Positions 1 to 9,379 of a stretch of DNA of 64,000 bases are shown here, in pieces (position 1 is the first letter of the stretch; each line of letters starts with the position of its first letter). The stretch comes from Pristionchus mayeri. Taxonomy: Eukaryota; Nematoda; Chromadorea; Rhabditida; Neodiplogasteridae. Position numbers and translations under genes: made by a program. The notes below the pieces were generated by a model that saw only the letters and a program-made list of their open reading frames with translations, ran no database searches and was not told the DNA's origin. The stretch is from contig BTRK01000001.1 of NCBI GenBank assembly GCA_036245805.1, positions 33,924,758 to 33,988,757 of the forward strand, written 5' to 3'.

Positions 1-370
1 CCTTCCTCTGCAGAAATATATGCTGCAAACAGCCTGTATGCAGGTACAAGAAATCCAGAAAATGAGCGTTTGATGACATTCATTCTTTAAACAATGATTC
101 AAAAGCCAAATTGTGATTCAAAAATTCCAGATGCTCGTCTCATTCCTCTGCGTTCTCCTTCCACTTCTTTCCGTGCTCAACCTCTCATTCTTCGGCATTG
201 TTCATTCGATAATTATAGATGCTGCACCATTGCTGCATGCACTTTCCCCCACTATAGACGCGCTTTTGGTGATAGTGATGATCAAACCGTTTCGTAGTGG
301 CCTAATGCGCATGCTGAAGAAGGCAAATTCAGTAGAACCTATCAGCGCTATTTATGTGAATGTGCATTGA
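1..370 (+). CDS. Nematode chemoreceptor (7TM), C-terminal part only
   Basis: Two exons are visible, 2-43 and 131-370; the gene starts before the window. The first encodes a cytoplasmic-loop stretch (LPLQKYMLQTACMQ) ending at donor GTACAAG. The second follows acceptor AATTCCAG and encodes two hydrophobic helices, then MIKPFR and a basic tail, with TGA at 368-370. A Q-rich loop, a helix with paired prolines and a last helix leading into a basic KPFR tail is the usual C-terminal layout of nematode serpentine chemoreceptors of the Str superfamily. These are sensory-neuron GPCRs. The exact class cannot be named from this part. It converges with the synthetase pseudogene on the opposite strand. Confidence 0.7.
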
Positions 371-719
371 CATTTTGCTCATTTCAAGTGTCATTTTCGT
401 TGAATTGTGTAGTATCCATTCATCCTTCCTATACCTAACAGCTGAATTTGTTTTCCGATCCACATTGGTAATTTACACAAGATCATATGCGAGTTACGCC
501 TGTGAAAACCAAGACACATCACAGATATTCATTTTTGCCTCTCTTATTTCGATACGTTGCTTTCAACATTTTAAGTCGCACTTTTAACTGTAAGTCCGTA
601 TCAAAACATATTGCGATGTATTTTATTAACAATGCAAAGTCGTGCTAAATAATCATTCGAAAGCGGTATGTCTATTCAACATTTTCGGAGAATAGTTGTT
701 TTAGAAAATCATGAATATA
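371..719. other. Intergenic, AT-rich, nothing recognised
   Basis: Spacer between the receptor stop codon and mariner copy 1. No exon with plausible splice signals was seen on either strand. Confidence 0.6.
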
Positions 720-1967
720 TTAGGTTGAACAGAAAGTCTTTATAAACTTTTTATTTCCCTTCTTCTGACAATAAAGCGCAAGAGCGAAATCAAACGTATG
801 CACCATTGTTATCTACAACAAATGTCCAACGTTCAGGCAACTTATGGATTCCCTCCTTGTTGAACCCATCTCGGCGCGAATCAAAATATTGCTTGAGCGC
901 GGCCTCGATCGCCCCACGGGAAGTGAAGGATCTCTGATCGAGATGACGGGTCAGATCCGAGAACAACCAATAATCTGAAGGGGCCAAGTCAGGAGAATAC
1001 GGTATATGAGGGAGAACCATCCAGCCATATTTGGACAGCTCCTGCTTGACCTGCCGTGCAACATGGGGTCGGGCGTTATCGTGTTGATAATACACTTTCT
1101 TGCCGTTCAGGGCAGATTGTGCGAATTTCTTCTTCAGATTCCGTAGTTGTTTAGTGTAGACATATCCAGTAATTATCCGCTTCTCGGGTAGGAGCTCTCA
1201 GTAAATCGGGCCATCCACTTTCCACCAGGCAGAGAGCAAGATTTTCATAGGGTGAAGGTCGGGCTTTGCGACGTCCTGTGGGGTCTCATTGGCATCCACC
1301 CACTGTGCCCTCCTATGGTGATTCTCATAGCAGACCCACTTCTCGACCCATGTTATGAGACGGTCCAACCATCGATCTCCAGCGTGAAGAGAGTAGAGAA
1401 AGGGAATCGTCGACACGGTGGTCAAACTGGTCTTGGGTCAATTTGTGGGGTATGAAACGGCCTAGCTTCTTCTTCTTGCCAATGGAGACCAATCATTTTA
1501 CGATGGTGCTTTGCGATACCCCAAGTGTGGCTGCCATGTCGCGGGTATTTGGAAAGGATCCAACTCCACTACGATCCGTAGCGCATCCAAATCCAGCTCG
1601 GGTGGCCTCCCAGACCGGTCATGATCATCCATGGAAAAGCCCCTCTTCTCGAAGAGTTGGTACCAATTGCGCATGGTCTGGTAGTGAGGGGCATATGAAT
1701 CGTACACTTCAGCCAACTGACGTTCCTATTCCTTCATTGTAGTGTGAGAGAGGAATACGAATAACAGAACGTTGCGGATGTGCAAGGCCGTGGGAACAAA
1801 CATCGTGGTCTTACTAGTGGCAGAATGAAAGGCGTGGAATGGCGAGTTGTTGACCACATAGTCCCTTTGTCATGTGTTATTCACTAGAGGCGAGGGTACA
1901 CCAAAGGTCTCGTGCACTGAGCAGTGATCCAGCAAAACAGTTTATAAAGACTTTCTGTTCAACCTAA
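720..1967 (-). mobile_element. mariner element, copy 1 (1248 bp)
   Basis: The ends are inverted repeats (TTAGGTTGAACAGAAAGTCT and its complement), flanked by a TA duplication at 718-719 and 1968-1969. A transposase-like frame lies on the minus strand. It is nearly identical along its length to the copy at 14717-15966, which lies in the opposite orientation. It landed about 30 bp past the stop codon of the synthetase pseudogene. TIR plus TA duplication plus a DD34D-type protein identify the mariner family. Confidence 0.95.
790..1803 (-). pseudogene. mariner transposase, broken (copy 1)
   Basis: The HDNARPHVARQVKQEL and SPDLAPSDYWLF blocks contain the second and third catalytic aspartates of a mariner DD34D transposase. 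The helix-turn-helix half (SMDDHDRSGRPPELDLDALR) is in another frame, so there is a frameshift between the halves. A TGA stands where copy 2 has TGG, near 1198. At the first catalytic position both copies read WVEKW, where mariners usually have GDEKW, so the first Asp is missing. The protein is predicted inactive. Confidence 0.9.
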
Positions 1968-2101
1968 TAGCTGGTTCACCAGTCTTGATGTGCCATCAGG
2001 GAGCGCACCTTCCGATGAAACGAGGATAGAGACAGACGTCGCGGATGTGATGCGTGTTCGTCAACCAGCAGATGAACCTACGAATATTACAGTACAAACA
2101 T

Positions 2102-2217
2102 GGGGGGGGGGGGTTGTGACAAAACGTAATGCAGCAACTCCCAAGTCTCTACCTTGACTACCGAGGGAGCTGTGATTTGCTAACGTTTTATCGCGTTTCG
2201 TTTTGTCACCCCCCCCC
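2102..2217. repeat. Short MITE with G-tract ends, related to the 58306 foldback
   Basis: The ends are a run of about 13 G then TTGTGACAAAACG, and CGTTTTGTCAC followed by a run of C. The complement carries GACTTGGGAGTTGCTGCATT, matching GAACTTGGGAGTTGTTGTAT in the foldback at 58306-58849. It looks like an internally deleted relative of that family. It lies in the last intron of the synthetase pseudogene. Confidence 0.7.
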
Positions 2218-4057
2218 TCCAGAGAAGGAGGAATATCATTTGTGAACTGGTCGTGTGTGAACTGTAGTTTTGAAGTCAATAATGTATTTGAACCACTTTT
2301 TCTCACCCGTACAGTCCTAAAATCACCATTTCTAAAATTGTACACAGAAAGTAACAGAGAGTGTATCTCACCGCTCCGAGTCCGTATCCACCATGAGCCA
2401 CCGTTCCGTACTTTCTTTGGTCGGTGTACCTAAATAATAAACAACCATTCATCCCCCCGAATTGCTATCTCTACTTACCAGAAGTAGTTCTTGGGATCGA
2501 TGCTGTTTCGAATGCTTCCACGAGCTCTTGCTCCTGCCAGATACGCATCGAGCCTGCGAGATGGATCAATGAATTAAATGCTTTGGCAATTTTCAAATCT
2601 TTCTTTATTCTTAATTGATGATGCACCAGTTATTTGCTCATGGTACTGATGGAGTGCTTTTATAGGTCATTCTAATCACCGCTCCTTATATTTCACACAA
2701 TATCTCAATCGCTGGAGTTGAGAGAGAGAGCATTCCATTTAACAACCGTGGTCTCTAGTGCGTACCTCCGACAATCTCTCCCACTCCTGGCATCAGGAGA
2801 TCCACCGACTCCGTCAGCTGTCTTCCCTCGCCGCACTTGCTCATGTAGAAGGATTTGATGCCCGCGGGGAATTTGTTCAGCAGAATCGGCTGAAATTTAC
2901 TACATTTAATTGTACCTTAGCACTTTGCAACAAAAATTGACCAGGATATGAATACATAATGCACTATTTTCACATTCTCGCAAATACAGTATGCTCACCA
3001 CTCCTATAGCGTCCGTCATCTTCCTCTCGGGAGCCTCGCGATTGTCCTCTCCAAATTTGAAGTGCTTCCCGGTCTCCTCGTTGAGAACATCGTGTTCCTA
3101 CAAAAAGTTATTTAAAAAAGTCCAATTAGAATGATATATTTTCATAGACATATACTTTATCATATCTATACTTCATTTCGAAAGGCGAACTCGATAACCA
3201 AATACACGTAATCGCAACAAATTTCTCATCGCACTTACATTCAGCCACTTAATGGCGTCAACGTACTCCATGCGTTTGAATGGACGCGCGGGCGGTTTGA
3301 ACTCCGAAGAAGTCCATGCCAAAGAGCGTCGACCCTCCCTCTACCTGATATTGTGACTTCTTCTTCGCTTCTTAGCCTTGTATTCAACCGGGTCTTGTTG
3401 CAGGCATATCTCAGCCGGTATTGTGACTGATAGAGCAAATTATTGTTGTCCAACCCTTAGTTGGTCATTGTGGCAACTCTTGAAACCGATTTTCCACACT
3501 CCTCATCGATCCCGAAAATGCCATTTTAAGGTTGTTTTCCGTATTCTTTGACCAGTCCCTATTGAGCAACGCAGAATTATTAAGCAACGGAGGGCTTACA
3601 GCACATTTTATGTTTTCTAAGGCTAGTCCCCATTGAGCAGCCCCGTTCGCAACAAGACCATACCAGCAGGTTCACCACGCCTGGTCTATGCACGTTTACG
3701 TATTATCTTGGCTCACCTGTGTCTGGACGAGTGTGGGCGGGCACATCTCGAGGTATCCGGATGCGTGGAAATGATCACGCATCGCACGCGTAGCAGCCGC
3801 GCGGATGCGCATCACGCGGGAGGCCTTCTCTCCGCGAAGAACGAGATGCCTGCACACGTAAATTGACACCATTTGTCTCTTGTTTTATCGAATATTAGGG
3901 TTCTGAAGCAACGGATCCCTCCCCCCTCCGCATAAACGAAGCACTTGTGTTAATAACACCCTTTAATTTTGTGAATCTCGATTATGTACCTATTCTCGAG
4001 CATCGTATCCACTCCCGCCTCTTCGTTGAGTACATTGTCCACGCCACCTGAAATGTA

Positions 4058-5411
4058 CAGTCGAGCTCATAAGTGAGTGCGCACTTTTTGAATTTGCTGC
4101 AACTTTTTGCCCAGTGCAGGCATCATTCTGCCACTAAGGTAGCATGTGCCAAATTCATTGGAGATTATGGCCATGGTATTGGGGTATGACGCAATAGCCT
4201 AATCATTGCGTAGTGATGACGCAATACAAATGTACTTTTTCAAAACGGCTTTATTCTTACATAGATTTTTTCCTACTGGCCACACTTTCTGTGGTTGGAG
4301 ATATGTCTGTGGACTACCCAGAAAATTTTTTTGAAGTTGCTGCGTGGTCGCACATTGGCTGCAGACTTGAGCTGCAAAATGGAGGTCGAAAATACAGATC
4401 TCGGCTCCTAGATAAGCTAGAGACTCGTTCAAAGCGTAAGCGCCAAAATGATCGTAATCACAATTCCACATGATCCGGAGAATAAGAAAACACATGGTCA
4501 ACATTTGCCCTCAGGGCACCAAAAAATCACTTTTTTGCATGCTCATTTTTTGGACATTCATAACTTTCTGGGCACTTATCGGAAAAATCTGGTTTTTATG
4601 TGAGAATGTTCAGAATGTATTAAAGATATGATGCCCAACGTTTTAGACTGTTTGAATAACTTTCCTGCCCGCGGCGGGCATTTTTCGGAGGGATACTTGG
4701 GTCGCGAAGCACCCTGTTTACGCACTCTCGTCGTCTGTACTCTCTCGCCATAGCGGTAAACAAGGTGTTTCCCGACCCGAGTATCCCTCCGAAAAATGCC
4801 CGCCGCGGGCAGGAAAGTTATCCAAACAGTCTAAAAAGTTGGGCATCATATCTTTAATACATTTTGAACATTCTCACATAAAAACCAGATTTTTCCGAAA
4901 ACTGCCCAGAAAGTTATGAATGTCCAAAAAAATGAGCATGCAAAAAAGTGTTTTTTGGTGCCCTGAGGGCAAATGTTGACCAAGTGTTTTCTTATTCTCC
5001 GGATCATGTGGAATTGTGATTACGATCATTTTGACGCTTTGAACGAGTCTCTAGCTTATCTAGGAGCCGAGATCTGCATTTTCGACCTCCATTTTGCAGC
5101 AAATCTGCAACCAATGTGCGACCACGCAGCAACTTCAAAAATTTTTTCTGGGTAGTACACAGACATATCTCCAACCACAGAAAGTGTGGCCAGTAGGAAA
5201 AAATCTATGTAAGAATAAAGCCGTTTTGAAAAAGTACATTTGTATTGCGTCATCACTACGCAATGATTAGGCTATTGCGTCATACCCCAATACCATGGCC
5301 ATAATCTCCAATGAATTTGGCACATGCTGCCTTAGTGGCAGAATGATGCCTGCCCTGGGCAAAAAGTTGCAGCAAATTCAATAAGTGCGCACTCACTTAT
5401 GAGCGCGACTG
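4058..5411. mobile_element. Foldback element FB1 (1.35 kb palindrome), Tc1-type ends
   Basis: The left arm starts CAGTCGAGCTCATAAGTGAG and the right arm ends in its near-perfect complement; each is bordered by TA (4056-4057, 5412-5413). The arms are about 650 bp, highly similar throughout, and meet around 4735 in a short spacer. TA target duplication and CAGT termini fit the Tc1/mariner superfamily. No transposase is present, so movement would need an enzyme supplied elsewhere. It sits in an intron of the synthetase pseudogene. Confidence 0.88.
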
Positions 5412-6066
5412 TATGTAAACTTTCTGCCAATAATTAGGCAGTATTTTCAATTTCTCAATCCTAAAGGACTCTGGAAGAACATGAAAAATGTATTTATACT
5501 TATAAATATTTGTCTTTTTTTCCCGAATCCTCACCAGCAGGGGCTGCTCCAATGAGCCGCCAGTAATCAGCGATTAGTTCGTGGCCATCCGGAGCAGTCT
5601 TGCCAGCGGGGACCTCAAATTATTGCATACACATACATTTTAAAAATATTCATTGAACTTGCAATTCGACTACCTCTTTGATGATACCGAATACTTCGAT
5701 CGAGCTCTCAGTAGTAAGCTGAACCGCCTCGATTGACTGGCACTGGAGAGCAATATTGAGATCTACGTGTGTCTTGCCAGAAGATTTCGAGAAACGATAC
5801 CACGAACTCATATTTTTTGTAATTCTCTCGCTTCCCAACCGGTTAAGTGATAGTATACAATTAGGGCACTGTGGCGGCTTGTCGTGAGAACAGTGCACCT
5901 ATTTCCTTACTTTCTACTTTATTTGACCCCGTTTCGAATTCCACATACCAGTTTCCCTGTGAGCACACACTGCAAGAAGCCAGAGCCGTCTCTTAGCACA
6001 ACGAATTCCATCTCTTTGCCTGAAATCACTTCGTCAATGTTTGGAAGGTGATCGCCCGACCTAGTG

Positions 6067-6725
6067 ACGTCAATATCAATCAATCAATCAATCAATTTAT
6101 CTTATCAGGCGGAAACGCTCAGAAGATGATAGGTCGGTAGTCTTCATAAGTTGCACTCCACCAATGGCTGCCAATAGCTCGGGATAGGTCGTCTCTCCAT
6201 CGCGCGCGAGGCTTTCCGGGGGGACGAGTCCTATTGAATGGAGTCCAGACAGTTGTCGCACGGCTCCACTGTTCCACTCCCATTCTTCTGATCTTGAGGG
6301 CCCAGCGCGCTTTTCGTTTCAATCCTTCCTCATTCCAGTCTCTCAGCTTGGTAATCCCTCTCACGCGGTCATTCCTCCATCTGTCCCTCAGCGTGACTCC
6401 AAGCATCTTTCTTTCCATCTTCCTCTGGGTGACTCTCAGCCTCTCCTTCTCGCTAGATCTCAGAGCCCATACTTCACACCCATAGAGAACTGTAGCCGTG
6501 ATGCAGCTCTCGAAGACTCTCCTCCTGATCTCGATGGACAGAATTCGAGAAGATAGGAGGTGCGAGAGCTTACTCCAGGCCAGCCGCCCTAATCGAATCC
6601 GGTGTTCTATTTCGTCGGAATGATCCAAGGGAAGAGCTATTCTTCCTCCGAGATAGAGATAGAGATAGGTGGCGCTATCGACGAATTCGAATCGCACCTG
6701 GAGTAAGCACCTGGAGCACCTGGAG
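6067..6725 (-). mobile_element. RTE-type non-LTR retrotransposon fragment (5' truncated)
   Basis: An open frame of 192 codons (6697 to 6119) has the conserved C-terminal region of LINE reverse transcriptases: RIRLGRLAWSKL, RRRVFESCI, LYGCEVWALR, KMERKMLGVTLRDRWRND and GRPRARW-like GKPRARWRDDLSRAIG. The frame is followed at 6070-6102 by a TCAA/ATTG short tandem tail, the usual 3' end of RTE-clade elements. The 5' part (endonuclease and most of the RT) is absent; the left edge is a tandem ACCTGGAGC stretch near 6700-6735. It lies in an intron of the synthetase pseudogene. Confidence 0.88.
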
Positions 6726-6735
6726 CACCTGGAGT

Positions 6736-6779
6736 AACTTCAAATATATTTTCAATATATTGAAAATATATTTGAAGTT
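6736..6779. repeat. Perfect 44-bp AT-rich palindrome
   Basis: The sequence reads the same on both strands across all 44 bases, with the centre between 6757 and 6758. It abuts the 5' edge of the LINE fragment. Confidence 0.97.
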
Positions 6780-6810
6780 CTTCGCGTACACCATCAGTTT
6801 TCTCGAATCA

Positions 6811-6904
6811 GAATTCGAGAAATGATACCACAGTCTTTTCACACTGGTCTAACGGCGAGCGAGTGTGAAGAATGTAGAGATCATGGTATAGTTTCTTGAA
6901 CTCT
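6811..6904. repeat. Hairpin MITE family HP1 copy
   Basis: The arms GAATTCGAGAAATGATACCA and its complement face each other around an inner GAGTGTGAAGAATG stem. Both arms are of the GAGAAACGATACCACG subtype. It is intronic in the synthetase pseudogene. Confidence 0.8.
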
Positions 6905-7462
6905 GCTACCAACCAGAGCTGGGTACTTTTATTTTTTTTTCGAATTATCAAAACATTCAAAATCAAATTGTTTACCAACCATGTCGCCTCAGACGGTGCA
7001 CCCATCCCGTAACTCTCACTCGTACGTCTCGGTTAGCAACTCCCTCGCGTATCTTGATGCGCTTTGGAACAGGAAGATCAGGATCCTGTTCGAATTTTAC
7101 CTGAATTTGCCATATATATTTAACATTTAGAAGGTCTGAATATGAGACCAAGAGAAATCAGGGAACCGTTTGAGAAAACAATCGCGTAACTTTCTGGCCT
7201 CCTCAACAGCACGTTTCTCTTCAGCTTCTTTCTCGAGCGACTTTGCAGTCGTTCTTTGTTGTTTGACAACTTCAGCATCAAATCTGCAGAAAATTATGAG
7301 AACCATCTCTTGACCTCGGGAATCAGACCTTTTCTGGTTTTTCTTCATGGAGGTAGTTGAAGGTTTTGCCCAGATGATCGTGCCGTGTTCGTCTTTCTGT
7401 GCGACTAGGAAGTCGCCATCGGCAGAGTTGGCGAGCAACATCGTCTAAATGCTCATACAACT

Positions 7463-7540
7463 GGTCGCAGTCTCTTCATTTCCCACACTCTCCCGCCGGT
7501 CGATTGGGCGACTGTCTACAATGAAGAGATGGTGATCAGA
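7463..7540. repeat. Hairpin MITE HP1 copy, partial
   Basis: The inner stem GTCTCTTCATTTCCCACACT pairs with ACAATGAAGAGATGG; the outer ends are lost. It lies in intron 1 of the synthetase pseudogene. Confidence 0.65.
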
Positions 7541-7849
7541 ACATTGCACTCTAGTGCATGCTAAGGAGCAAACTCATTTCTCTCCCATCTCTGACGACAA
7601 ACAATCTCTTGCTTTTCTCTAGCCGTCAGGGCACAACGAGAGATTGTGCAGATAACGACGAGAGAAAGGTGTCCGTAGTAGGTCTTTCATCAACAACACT
7701 TGGAAAAACAAGCGGTTGAACCTGTAGAAGCGTGGCGACGGGAGTCGTCTTCGTGAGTCCGTCGTTGGCGTCGTTGCCGGACTCCTGACTGACGTAAAGC
7801 ATCGACATATTTGAAGCTGGAAAACCCAGTATTACTATTATCGACATGA

Positions 7850-9379
7850 TATTACTATTATCACATTATTACTATTATCGACATGACATTATTGTGAGAG
7901 TATATTTGAAAAGGAAGCACTAGGTTTGATGACAAATGCGGCATGACGTCATAGTTCTCATCCGGCCTACTGCCGAAAGGGACGTTGGAATGGAATAGGA
8001 AGGTAAGAAAGGATTCCAGGCGAGAGTGTGATGTGTCACATCGGAGCAAACAACGGTTTAAATAGGAACAATTTCGAAATAGTTGATCGCAAAACCTGAC
8101 GCAAGAGAGAGCAGAAGAGAGATTGTGCAATACCCACCGGAACAAAAAAAGGTAAACTTCAGTTTCACTGACGATGGTATATTTACATATTGAATGAGAT
8201 ATCTAGTTGAAGACATCCTGAAAGATTCTGTGAGTCTTATTTTCCGAATTAATGTGCGATTTGTTCCTCTAATATGTGTCTGATTATGTCTGATTTTGCA
8301 TAATTGGGAGGATTTAATCTATATCTATAGAAATGTGTGTTTACTGTAATGAACTGCGTTTGCAGCAATTCTTTCGAAACGGGTCTCATGACATGGCGCC
8401 AGGCTGGTGTTCGATGAGTGAAATTGATTCGCTCAATAATGTTAATAACATTGTTTGTTTTTTGAGGTTTGTTTGTAATACCAATTCTTTCATTAGCTAA
8501 ACTGTAATATCTTCCAACGCCTCTTATGGAGTAGTTCACTTCACTCACGTGTTTTCCTCAGCTCAACGGAAATCCCTCGGCGTACAAACAGTTGCGAATG
8601 CATATGGGATCGGTGTAAATTTAAAAAAAAGTTTCCTGCGCTCATCTATTCAATTTCCGTTTTTTCGAAATTCTCACGTCAGAAACTCTGCTCTGAGCTA
8701 TAGTCTTGTTTGCAACACTTGACTCTACGTCAGTCTCATGGCATGACGGAACGCTGGTGTTGAAGGGGTGCACATGTTCTCATGCCACAATTTTGCATAC
8801 ATTGTTTGCCATGCGAAGTGTGATTGTTTTCCATTGGAAAATTTCAAAATATCACATTTCCTGAACGCCTCCTCGAATCCTCTACTGAAAATTCGAAATG
8901 GAATATTTTAAAATTGAGTTTCCTTGAATCTCGCGGTTTATTTCTTTGATACGTGCCAACTTTCTATTTCAGAGTACCCGAGTACTGTACCGATTTTTGA
9001 TTTTCTCAGTGCAGAACTCCTTTCGTAATCGGTCTCGTGACAAGGCACCTCACGTCATTCCTCAATGTTGCATACATTGTTTGTGTAAAGCAATAAAATG
9101 CGGTTTCAAAATTTTCTGTTCCGGAGTACTGCACTGACATATGACTTTTTTTCAGCAATTCTTTCAAAATCTTTCCACGTAGGAAGAATGTTTGTATAAT
9201 TTTTCTTAGCCTTTTTCCTAAAAAACTTCTTTTGAAACCGGCCGAGCGATTTATCGGAACGCTTCCGTTCAGCAGTTTTTGAGGTAACTTATGTGACTCA
9301 CTTATTTTGAAATTTCGCATGATATAAGGTTCAGTGCCTCGCCTTTCACTTATGTGTCTCAGACTGCTCCAGTACAACG
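7850..9379. other. Intergenic region with degenerate tandem repeats
   Basis: No gene was seen. Three diverged units at about 8340, 8700 and 9005 share the pattern CAGAACTCCTTTCG / CGGTCTCRTGACA followed about 50 bp later by CATTGTTTG, with a weaker fourth near 9150. A half copy of the palindrome at 27597 lies at 7940-7980. The region contains the promoter of the asparaginase gene, but no element could be singled out. Confidence 0.5.

Larger units (their letters stand above)
1996..7808 (-). pseudogene. Asparaginyl-tRNA synthetase (cytosolic AsnRS/NARS) pseudogene
   Basis: Exons on the minus strand follow AsnRS in order: N-terminal LYVSQESGNDANDGLTKT (about 7800), a charged coiled segment (7440-7150), the anticodon-binding domain VRVTGWVHRLRRH (about 7000), FVVLRDGSGFLQCVLTGKL (about 5970), [54 protein letters not shown] and VEGGSTLFGMDFFG. 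The C-terminal domain then runs [44 protein letters not shown] and [12 protein letters not shown], stop 1996-1998. Three lesions are visible. About 90 residues with class II motif 2 are missing near 3295, with a frame change. One base is lost near 2510, before IDPKNYFW. Five bases are lost near 2375, inside motif 3 (GLGLER). Retained introns mark it as a duplicated rather than a processed copy. Its introns hold a foldback, a LINE fragment and hairpin MITEs. Assembly error is the alternative. Confidence 0.88.

Noticed and set aside
3700..3870. Plus-strand 77-codon frame at 3633-3866
   Set aside because: It is the antisense of the synthetase exon encoding HLVLRGEK...PPTLVQTQ.
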